From: Lachnospiraceae bacterium
GTDB taxonomy: Bacteria > Bacillota_A > Clostridia > Lachnospirales > Lachnospiraceae
Assembly (NCBI GenBank): GCA_017958935.1
Contig: JAGDBR010000348.1
Coordinates: forward strand, 1 to 5,746
Length of the DNA: 5,746 nucleotides
Direction of reading: 5' to 3'
In this document: in pieces, positions 1 to 5,121 of the stretch
How the letters are laid out: each line of letters opens with the position of its first letter
Numbering within the stretch: position 1 is the first letter of the stretch
The notes under the pieces: generated by a model
What the model was told of the DNA's origin: nothing
What the model saw: only the letters and a program-made list of their open reading frames with translations
Databases searched by the model: none
Translations under genes and position numbers: made by a program

Positions 1-1105
1 CGAACAGCTTGTCGCGCGTTTCCGGATCGATCGCCTGCCCGCTGTTCTCAACGCTCAGGACTGCCTGCCGGTGCTCTCTGTTCAGCTTCAGCAGGATCTC
101 CTTCCCGCCTTCAGAGTGGCGGACCGCATTGTCCAGCAGGATCGACGTCAGCTGCGCAAGCTGTGCGCGGTTGCCCTCGACCTCCACGTCTTCTTCGATA
201 TCGGTCCGGATCTCCAGTCCCGCCTCGAAGGCAACGCTCTCGAACGGCAGCGCCTCCCCGGCGACGAGACGGCTGAAGTCCAGTGCTTCCATCACGGTTT
301 CCGCGTTTTCCGCCCGTGAAAGGTCCAAAAGCTGTGTGACCAGGTCCCCCATCCGTTCGGTCTCATGCCGGATGTTCGACAGCCATTCGCTCTCTCCCGC
401 CGTGCGCGCAAGAAGCTCGGCGTTCGCGCTGATCACCGCGACGGGCGTCTTCAGCTCGTGCCCCGCGTCGGAGACGAACTGCTTCTGGCGCCGGTCGTTC
501 TCCTCGAGCGGGCGGATGATCCGCTGCGCGAGGAAGCGCGCGACGAAGAAGATCGCGACGGTCGCGACGCCGCCCGTGATCAGGATCTGCCGCAGCAGGA
601 TGTCCATGTTCCCGCGGGTGACCGCGACGTTGATGAAGGCGACGAGCGTGTAGCCGTCCTTTTCGGTGACGCTGAACATCAGGTCGTCGCTCTTGCCGGA
701 CGATTGACCGGAGCCGAGGATTTCCTTCGCGCGGGCAACGACCTCGTCGTCGCTCTGGAAGGCCTTGTTCCGGTTCTCGACCGCCAGCACCTCCCCGGTC
801 CCGGAGAACGCGGCTGAATAGAACGTCGACGCCATGAACGCCCGCTCGTCCGGGAACTTCCGGCCGTCGTCCGGCCGCATGCCGTCATCGGGCCGCTGGC
901 CGCCGGGCCAGATCCCGTCCTGCCGGTCTTCCCGGCCGGCTTCCTCCAGCACGTACCGCGCGGCATACTGCTCCAGCATCTCGCGGTTCTGGCGCTCCGC
1001 CTGCATGAAACTCACGCTGTACACCGACAGCAGGATCAAGCTCATGAACAGGACGAGGATGCCCATGATCGCGGCGATGATCTTTCGTTTCGACTGTTTA
1101 AACAT
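1..1105 (-). CDS. Sensor histidine kinase, HAMP-less, 3' end cut by window edge
   Basis: Membrane sensor kinase that should autophosphorylate on histidine and pass the phosphate to the response regulator encoded just upstream. I translated 368 codons from the ATG at 1105 to the left edge with no stop. Residues 10-30 are a first membrane segment and about 171-190 a second, enclosing an external domain of about 140 residues that is Asp/Arg-rich and contains a duplicated RPDDG (71-75, 77-81). The H-box is HELKTP with the catalytic His at 216, and the N-box is LLDNAVRH with Asn at 326; the G-boxes lie beyond the window. Only some 25 residues separate the second membrane segment from the H-box, too few for a HAMP domain. 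The start is fixed by a GAGG ribosome binding site and an 8-nt overlap with the regulator's end, so the two are surely cotranscribed. The sensed signal is unknown. Confidence 0.95.
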   Translation of the reverse strand, partial: MFKQSKRKIIAAIMGILVLFMSLILLSVYSVSFMQAERQNREMLEQYAARYVLEEAGREDRQDGIWPGGQRPDDGMRPDDGRKFPDERAFMASTFYSAAFSGTGEVLAVENRNKAFQSDDEVVARAKEILGSGQSSGKSDDLMFSVTEKDGYTLVAFINVAVTRGNMDILLRQILITGGVATVAIFFVARFLAQRIIRPLEENDRRQKQFVSDAGHELKTPVAVISANAELLARTAGESEWLSNIRHETERMGDLVTQLLDLSRAENAETVMEALDFSRLVAGEALPFESVAFEAGLEIRTDIEEDVEVEGNRAQLAQLTSILLDNAVRHSEGGKEILLKLNREHRQAVLSVENSGQAIDPETRDKLF

Positions 1106-1781
1106 GCTCGTACCTCAGTTCGTATCCGATGCCGCGCACCGCCTTGATCGCCGTCTTCGCGCCGATGAATGCCAGCTTTTTGCGCGTGAAGGTCATGTAG
1201 ACCTCGACGTTGTTGTACTCGGCCTCGTTCTCGTAGCCCCAGATCTTCACGGCCAGCTGTTCCCGCGTCAGGATCTGTCCCTGCGAGGCGATCATGTATT
1301 CGAGGATCCGGAATTCCTTCTCGCTCAGGCGCACGCTCTGCCCGTTCGCCGTGCAGGTCAGCGTCGCCGTGTTCGTGTCCAGCGAGATGTCCCCGCAGGT
1401 CAGCGACCCGTCGGGCGTGTTGATGTTCCGGCGGCACAGCGCGCGGAGCCTCGCGAGCAGCTCCTTCGACATGAAGGGCTTCGTCAGATAGTCGTCCGCC
1501 CCGCTGTCCAGGCCTTCGACCTTGTCGTCGAGCTCGCCCTTCGCGGTCAGCATCAGGATCGGCGTCTTCACGCCGCGCTTCCGCGCCCTTTTCGCGACCT
1601 CGAACCCGTTCATGCCCGGCATCATCACGTCGAGCACGATGACGTCGTACACGCCGCCCTCGATCGCATCCAGGGCGGACAGCCCGTCCGCCACGTGGTC
1701 CACGTCGTATTTTTCAAGCCTCAGCAGCTCTGTCAGCGCCTTGGCCATTCTGATCTCGTCTTCCGCAAGCAGCAGTTTCAT
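1098..1781 (-). CDS. OmpR/PhoB-family response regulator
   Basis: DNA-binding response regulator of 227 residues, partner of the downstream histidine kinase. The receiver domain covers about 1-115, with the acidic pair Glu7/Asp8, phosphoacceptor Asp51 in VLDVMMPGMNG, Thr79 in LMLTAK and Lys101 in YLTKPF, so all switch residues are present. The C-terminal winged helix (about 125-225) carries the LSEKEFRILEYM and LTREQLAVKIWG segments and the late VRGIGYEL wing motif typical of OmpR proteins. I chose the ATG at 1781, which is preceded by a strong AAGGGGA site. A longer in-frame start at 1820 would put the start codon inside the -10 promoter element and add 13 residues before the conserved MKLLLAEDE. 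Its stop overlaps the kinase start by 8 nt. Targets cannot be told from sequence; the polymer operon directly upstream and autoregulation are the natural candidates. Confidence 0.96.
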   Translation of the reverse strand: MKLLLAEDEIRMAKALTELLRLEKYDVDHVADGLSALDAIEGGVYDVIVLDVMMPGMNGFEVAKRARKRGVKTPILMLTAKGELDDKVEGLDSGADDYLTKPFMSKELLARLRALCRRNINTPDGSLTCGDISLDTNTATLTCTANGQSVRLSEKEFRILEYMIASQGQILTREQLAVKIWGYENEAEYNNVEVYMTFTRKKLAFIGAKTAIKAVRGIGYELRYEHV

Positions 1782-1786
1782 TATCT

Positions 1787-1795
1787 TCCCCTTCC
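1787..1795 (-). promoter_or_regulatory. Ribosome binding site of the response regulator
   Basis: On the minus strand GGAAGGGGA ends 5 nt before the ATG at 1781. It is a strong Shine-Dalgarno match and decides the start in favour of 1781 over the upstream in-frame ATG at 1820. Confidence 0.8.
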
Positions 1796-1818
1796 GGCGG
1801 GATATTTCCCATGATGCC

Positions 1819-1827
1819 ATTATAGCA
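1819..1827 (-). promoter_or_regulatory. Extended -10 promoter for the two-component genes
   Basis: The minus strand reads TGCTATAAT, an exact match to the extended -10 consensus TGnTATAAT. Initiation about 7 nt downstream (near 1812) would give a leader of about 30 nt to the response regulator ATG at 1781. No good -35 hexamer is present at 16-18 nt, which is common for extended -10 promoters. The -35 position falls within the adjacent inverted repeat (1831-1864), so the promoter may be controlled there. The match is seen directly; activity is inferred. Confidence 0.7.
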
Positions 1828-1830
1828 CAA

Positions 1831-1864
1831 GTTTCCCGAAAACAGCAGCCTGCTTTCGGGAAAC
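1831..1864 (-). terminator. Perfect 11-bp stem-loop: weak terminator or operator
   Basis: GTTTCCCGAAA (1831-1841) and TTTCGGGAAAC (1854-1864) are perfect inverted copies around a 12-nt loop, inside which GCA/TGC can pair further. It lies about 80 nt past the stop of the beta-helix protein gene, so it could end that transcript. However, the minus-strand sequence after it (TTGTGCTATAATGG) has no proper T tract. It sits exactly where the -35 region of the next promoter would be, so an operator role is equally plausible. The repeat is certain; its function is not. Confidence 0.4.
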
Positions 1865-1927
1865 CGCGTTGTTCTCAGCGCCGCCGCTCTCTGCGCCCGC
1901 TGCCGATCTTCAGTACCGGCCTTGCTG

Positions 1928-1940
1928 CGGCGCTGCGCCG
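1928..1940 (-). repeat. Short GC-rich hairpin just after the beta-helix gene stop
   Basis: A 13-nt near-palindrome, CGGCG-CTG-CGCCG on the plus strand, begins 3 nt after the TGA of the carbohydrate-binding protein gene. There is no T tract after it on either strand, so it is not an intrinsic terminator alone. It may protect the mRNA 3' end or act with the larger stem-loop at 1831-1864. In a GC-rich genome such a short hairpin could be chance. Confidence 0.3.
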
Positions 1941-1943
1941 TGC

Positions 1944-3494
1944 TCAGTGCCTGCCGCCCTGCATGCCGCCGGGCGTCATGCCCATGCCCATGCTTCCGCC
2001 CTGAGAATAATACAGCCCCGAGGAAAAGTCCGCGGACGCGCTGCCCGTTCCCGCACTGACCGTATAGGTCTGCCCCTTCGTCATCGCGCTGCTCGAGTAA
2101 ACGACGCTCGTGAAGGCCTTCGACGCCGTGAAGCTGAAGCCGGAGCCGTCGTTCACGGTGACCGTCGTGCCGGCGGAGCCCGAAAGGCTTAAAAGCGCCG
2201 AGCACTGGGAGCCGCTGTTGAAGTTGACGGCCATGCCGGAGGAGCCGAGCGCGAGGACCGTGCCGCCTGTGATGCTCGCCACGCAGCCGTTCCCGTCGCC
2301 GATGTCCAGTGCGCCGTTGCCGTTGTTCGTCGGGCCTTCGACGATGACGAGTCCGCCCGATACGTAGAGCGAGCCGTTCGAATCGAGGCCGTCGCCGCCC
2401 GCGTTCACATAGACCGTACCGCCGCTGATGTTCAGCGTGCCGGAGCCGGAACCCGTGCCTGCGCCCCAGAAGCCCGGGAAGAAGCCGGTGGACGCCGTGT
2501 CGGAGCCGCCCGCCGCGTTGATGCCGTCGTCGCTTGCATACACCGTCACCGTGCCGCCGTCGATGTTCACCTCGTACGCTTCCAGGCCCTCATAAGACTT
2601 TAGGACGGTCAGCGTGCCGCCTGCGACCGTCAGGTCCTTATCGGCATGGACGCCGTCGTCGCCCGCCGTCACCGTCAGCGTGCCGGCCTCCATGTAAAAG
2701 TCCCCTTCCTCGTCGTCGTTCCCGACGTGGACGCCGTCCTTGCCGGAAGACACGGTGATCTCTCCGCCGCCGATGCGGACGGATTCGTTCGCCTTGATGC
2801 CGGACGAGCCCGCTTCGACGTTCAGCACGGACCCGGTGATCTTCAGATCGTCGTTCCCGACGATGCCGTGCAGCGTAGACACGATGTTCAGCGTCCCGGT
2901 GCCGTTCACGGTCAGATCGTCCTTCGCGTAAATGGCGCCGTCGTATTCCGTGTTCTTCGCGGAGTACGTCAATGTACTCTCGCCGACGCACTGGATCACG
3001 ACCTTGTCGGCCGCTTCGACGATGATGCACGGCCGGCTGCCGTTCGTCATCGTGACGCTGTCCAGGATCAGGTAGACGTTCCCGGACTCGTTCCCGTCAT
3101 CGATCACGATCGACACATCTTCAGAAGCGCCTGTCACATAATAGATGCCCTTCGAGGTGATCGTGACGGTCGAACCGGAGGAGCCGCGCGTATCGTCGGA
3201 AAGCGTGCCAGTCGAACCCGCCAGGGTGATGGCCGCGTCCGGCGTTTCGCCCGTGACGTCCTTCACGTCGCCATCCGAGAAGTATTCCGTACTCAAAGTG
3301 CCTGTGCCGGCTTCGGCGCCGGTCCCGCTGCCCGTGCCGGTTTCAGTACCGGTCACGGTCCCGGCCGACCCGGTATCCGCAGTCTCCGTCTGTGTGCGCT
3401 GCGTTCCCGCAGCCGTTCCTGTATTTGCCGCGCAGGCCGTGCCCGACGCAAGAAGCGCCAGCGCCAGCAAGCCTGCCAAGATCTGCTTTTTCAT
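1944..3494 (-). CDS. Secreted carbohydrate-binding beta-helix protein (Cthe_2159-like)
   Basis: Exported protein of 516 residues, third gene of the polymer operon. The Cthe_2159 family binds acidic plant polysaccharide/cellulose through a calcium-containing parallel beta-helix; assignment here rests on sequence style. A signal peptide (residues 1-20, MKKQ then a hydrophobic core) ends at SGTAC. Cys21 could be lipidated, but Gly at -3 does not fit a lipobox, so signal peptidase I cleavage is also possible. Residues 24-66 are a Thr/Gly linker. From about 186 a coil repeat begins, each starting with an Asp-Gly-like pair followed by LTVxGGTLTV-type strands, at 186, 210, 231, 253, 280, 302, 323, 368 and about 392. 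An insert at 331-351 with FFPGFW interrupts the spacing. The C-terminal tail (500-516) is Gly/Met-rich. The start is supported by AGGAG 7 nt upstream. The gene lies 38 nt after DUF4956. The ligand could be the polymer made by this operon. Confidence 0.88.
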   Translation of the reverse strand: MKKQILAGLLALALLASGTACAANTGTAAGTQRTQTETADTGSAGTVTGTETGTGSGTGAEAGTGTLSTEYFSDGDVKDVTGETPDAAITLAGSTGTLSDDTRGSSGSTVTITSKGIYYVTGASEDVSIVIDDGNESGNVYLILDSVTMTNGSRPCIIVEAADKVVIQCVGESTLTYSAKNTEYDGAIYAKDDLTVNGTGTLNIVSTLHGIVGNDDLKITGSVLNVEAGSSGIKANESVRIGGGEITVSSGKDGVHVGNDDEEGDFYMEAGTLTVTAGDDGVHADKDLTVAGGTLTVLKSYEGLEAYEVNIDGGTVTVYASDDGINAAGGSDTASTGFFPGFWGAGTGSGSGTLNISGGTVYVNAGGDGLDSNGSLYVSGGLVIVEGPTNNGNGALDIGDGNGCVASITGGTVLALGSSGMAVNFNSGSQCSALLSLSGSAGTTVTVNDGSGFSFTASKAFTSVVYSSSAMTKGQTYTVSAGTGSASADFSSGLYYSQGGSMGMGMTPGGMQGGRH

Positions 3495-3532
3495 CTGTTT
3501 CTCCTTCCGTTTTCTGTTGTTCCCGCAGCATC

Positions 3533-4204
3533 TTACAGCTGCCCCTGGTCCTCCGCGTACGGCAGGATCGCGATCTCGAGATTGCCGTTCTTCGTGCGGA
3601 GCTCGTCAATGAATGCTTTTTCCTCGTCCGGGTCCTTCATGCGGATCTTGTAGGAAAGTCTGAACATCGACCCCATGCCGGTCGTCTTCACGCCGACGTT
3701 CTCGGAAGAGACCAGGAAACGTCCGAACGTGTCGGCGAAGGTATCGTGGTACTCCAGCGATTCCGGGATCGTGATGCGCAGCAGCCGGTCCTTCGCCTGC
3801 TTCCTGTGCTCGAACACATTGAGCGTGGAGAGCACATAGAACAGGATCCCGAGCCCCAGCATGATCAGGACGCCGTAGGCGACGTAGCCCATGCCGAAGG
3901 CAATGCCCGCCGCCATCGCGATCAGGATCGCGGCGATCTCGTCGGCGCTGCCCTGCGCGGAACGGAAGCGGATCAGGCTGAACGCGCCGCCGATCGCGAC
4001 GCCCGCGCCGATGTTGCCGTTGACGAAGGTGATGACCGCCGCCACCACGAAGGGGATCAGCGCGGTCACGGTGAAGAACCGCTTCGCGGAGTGTACTTTA
4101 AAAGACATCAGCCAGGAGAACAAGAGGCCTGAGACCAGGGCGCACCCTGCCATCGTGAAAAACTCGGCCGCGGTAACGGTGGCTGAATAGATCGTTGTGA
4201 ACAT
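3533..4204 (-). CDS. DUF4956 membrane protein, partner of VTC polymerase
   Basis: Integral membrane protein of 223 residues. Hydrophobic segments at about 11-33, 43-62, 89-108 and 111-130 suggest four membrane helices. Between the second and third lies the Gly-rich family motif leading to GAFSLIRFRS (73-82), possibly re-entrant or lining a path. The rest (about 138-218) is a soluble, probably cytosolic, mixed alpha/beta domain. DUF4956 proteins have no proven function to my knowledge but are repeatedly encoded beside VTC-domain polymerases. Here the ATG is separated from the polymerase stop by one base (TGACATG), with its GGGAGG site inside the polymerase gene, implying translational coupling and matched stoichiometry. 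By analogy with the membrane subunits of the yeast VTC complex, I infer an anchor or conduit for the growing polymer; this is a hypothesis. Length is normal and no defect is seen. Confidence 0.93.
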   Translation of the reverse strand: MFTTIYSATVTAAEFFTMAGCALVSGLLFSWLMSFKVHSAKRFFTVTALIPFVVAAVITFVNGNIGAGVAIGGAFSLIRFRSAQGSADEIAAILIAMAAGIAFGMGYVAYGVLIMLGLGILFYVLSTLNVFEHRKQAKDRLLRITIPESLEYHDTFADTFGRFLVSSENVGVKTTGMGSMFRLSYKIRMKDPDEEKAFIDELRTKNGNLEIAILPYAEDQGQL

Positions 4205-4205
4205 G

Positions 4206-4919
4206 TCAATATCCTCCCATGCTTATTTTCTGCATTTTCGTCTTATAGGCTTCCCCGTATTTCGAGAAGCTCGCCATATAGATCTTTCCCTCGTCCAGGA
4301 TCTTCGACAGCCACAGCGGCATCGCTTCCTGGACCTTGATCTCCAAAATCGACCAGCCTTCCGGCAAAAGCGGGATCCCGTCCATGGACTTCCGCAAGTC
4401 CAGGTCCGTCAGGCGGTAGCGCGGCGCGTTGTCGATCGTGAGCCGCAGATCGCCGCCGGGCTCGAAGAACGCCGTCCGGTCGTAGATGATCAGGCAGGCC
4501 GGATCCAGGTCGCCGTACATTTCCTTGAAATACGACAGTTCCTGGTCGATCTGGGTCCCGGCGCCGCCCTCTCCCCGGAAGAACCGCTGCACGCCCGGGA
4601 CCGTCGTCTGAATGCGCCGCTTGTAGACGATGCCGACAGCCTTCCGCTTCAGTTCCAGATAGACCGGCGATACGTCGGTCGCAAGTCCGTAGGAGCGAAG
4701 CCTCAGCTTTTCCTTGAAGAGCGGCTTCTCGATCGACGCGTTGATCAGCCGGCTGTCCGGCGTATCGTAGTAGAGCGAGGCGATGGAGGTCTTGCCGTAC
4801 TGATCCGGCTCCATATGCCCTTTCAGGCGCTCCCTTAAGAAGGCCTCCTGTTCGCTGTTCAATATATATTTCAGTTCGTATCGCTGCATCACGACGATGG
4901 GCTCATTGACGTTTTTCAT
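4206..4919 (-). CDS. VTC-domain polyphosphate polymerase
   Basis: Predicted cytosolic polymerase of 237 residues with the tunnel fold of the triphosphate tunnel metalloenzymes. The yeast relative Vtc4 makes polyphosphate from ATP. Motifs in order: RYELKY (13-18), SLYYDTPD (48-55), KLRLRSYG (71-78), YLELKRK (87-93), YKRR (99-102), DRTAF (147-151), RLTID (159-163), ILEIK (191-195) and SFSKY (217-221). By motif position I match Arg73, Arg75, Lys91, Lys100, Arg148, Arg159, Glu193 and Lys220 to the basic and metal-binding tunnel residues of Vtc4, so the active site looks intact. There is no SPX domain and no membrane segment, so unlike the yeast subunits it needs partners for membrane attachment and control. 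The ATG at 4919 follows GAAGGGAG by 9 nt; a longer frame to 5054 reads through the upstream terminator and is rejected. First gene of the operon. Polyphosphate as product is family-based inference. Confidence 0.93.
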   Translation of the reverse strand: MKNVNEPIVVMQRYELKYILNSEQEAFLRERLKGHMEPDQYGKTSIASLYYDTPDSRLINASIEKPLFKEKLRLRSYGLATDVSPVYLELKRKAVGIVYKRRIQTTVPGVQRFFRGEGGAGTQIDQELSYFKEMYGDLDPACLIIYDRTAFFEPGGDLRLTIDNAPRYRLTDLDLRKSMDGIPLLPEGWSILEIKVQEAMPLWLSKILDEGKIYMASFSKYGEAYKTKMQKISMGGY

Positions 4920-5004
4920 CTTGCGTTTCTCCCTTCGTTTTTCTTTGGATGGCTGTATGATACGAAGAATAGATTGAAGAAAAATTGAAAGTCTTTCATT
5001 TTTC
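4920..5004 (-). promoter_or_regulatory. AT-rich leader and probable promoter region of the polymer operon
   Basis: This stretch between the last upstream terminator and the polymerase ATG is far more AT-rich than its surroundings and must hold the operon's promoter if the terminators work. Possible -10 boxes on the minus strand are TATCAT (4957-4962) and TATTCT (4966-4971), but neither has a convincing -35 at normal spacing. The ribosome binding site GAAGGGAG is at 4929-4936. The precise promoter is unassigned. Confidence 0.45.
4981..5003. repeat. 23-bp near-perfect palindrome, candidate operator
   Basis: Half-sites TGAAAG (4986-4991) and CTTTCA (4993-4998) are perfect inverted copies around one central base. 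The flanking AAAA (4981-4984) and TTTT (5000-5003) are also symmetrical, with only the 4985/4999 pair mismatched. The one-base centre is poor for an RNA hairpin but typical of a binding site for a dimeric regulator. It lies 62-84 nt upstream of the polymerase start, within the inferred promoter region. The binding protein is unknown. Confidence 0.5.
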
Positions 5005-5029
5005 AAAAAAGTTTTCCGGAGCGGAAAAC
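5005..5029 (-). terminator. Intrinsic terminator (second of two)
   Basis: On the minus strand a perfect 8-bp stem GTTTTCCG / CGGAAAAC with loop CTC is followed directly by six T residues (5010-5005). This is a textbook intrinsic terminator. It may back up the one at 5055-5084, or serve as an attenuator if transcription of the polymer operon begins upstream of it. Confidence 0.8.
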
Positions 5030-5052
5030 GCGGCCGTAGAAGAAGCGGCCGC
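5030..5052. repeat. GC-rich inverted repeat between the two terminators
   Basis: GCGGCCG (5030-5036) and CGGCCGC (5046-5052) are inverted copies around a 9-nt loop. Both contain the self-complementary CGGCCG. It occupies nearly all the space between the two terminators and has no T tract of its own. Confidence 0.45.
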
Positions 5053-5054
5053 AC

Positions 5055-5084
5055 AAAAATAGCGCCACCCTTCCGGGCAGCGCC
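5055..5084 (-). terminator. Intrinsic terminator of the ABC exporter gene
   Basis: On the minus strand GCGCTGCCC pairs with GGGTGGCGC (nine pairs, two of them G-T) around a GGAA tetraloop, followed by TATTTTT (to 5055). It starts about 40 nt after the exporter stop codon at 5122, the expected place for its terminator. Confidence 0.88.
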
Positions 5085-5103
5085 TTCAATCGTTTTGCTG
5101 TGC

Positions 5104-5120
5104 GGCAGGCCGCGCCTGCC
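5104..5120. repeat. Hairpin directly after the exporter stop codon
   Basis: GGCAGGC (5104-5110) and GCCTGCC (5114-5120) form a perfect 7-bp stem with a 3-nt loop, one base beyond the exporter's TGA. There is no T tract, so it is probably an mRNA 3'-end structure accompanying the terminator at 5055-5084 rather than a terminator itself. Confidence 0.45.
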
Positions 5121-5121
5121 G

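Noticed and set aside
834..1814. Plus-strand open frame of 326 codons
   Set aside because: It is antisense to the response regulator and kinase genes, which have clear motifs. The His/Arg/Gln-rich composition marks it as a shadow frame.
1782..1820. Longer N-terminus for the response regulator starting at 1820
   Set aside because: That ATG overlaps the extended -10 element and lacks a ribosome binding site, while the ATG at 1781 has a strong one and starts exactly at the family's usual N-terminus.
1714..2205. Minus-strand open frame of 163 codons overlapping the regulator and beta-helix genes
   Set aside because: It is out of frame with both recognised genes, crosses the promoter and stem-loop, and has no domain or ribosome binding site I can see.
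2385..2760. Repeated GCCGTCGTCGCC-like DNA words, possible tandem repeat array
   Set aside because: They are degenerate and spaced by about 21-27 codons, reflecting the Asp-Gly turn of each beta-helix coil rather than a DNA-level repeat or CRISPR.
2646..3653. Long plus-strand open frame of 335 codons
   Set aside because: It lies opposite the beta-helix protein gene, its product is Arg/Asp/Val-rich with no recognisable domain, and long antisense frames are common in GC-rich coding DNA.
3392..4132. Plus-strand open frame of 246 codons
   Set aside because: It is antisense to the DUF4956 gene and rich in Arg, His, Asp and Glu with no domain; a codon-composition artefact.
4920..5054. Longer N-terminus for the VTC polymerase starting at 5054
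   Set aside because: The extra 45 residues are translated from terminator and leader DNA and are Arg/Lys-rich without family similarity. The ATG at 4919 has its own ribosome binding site.
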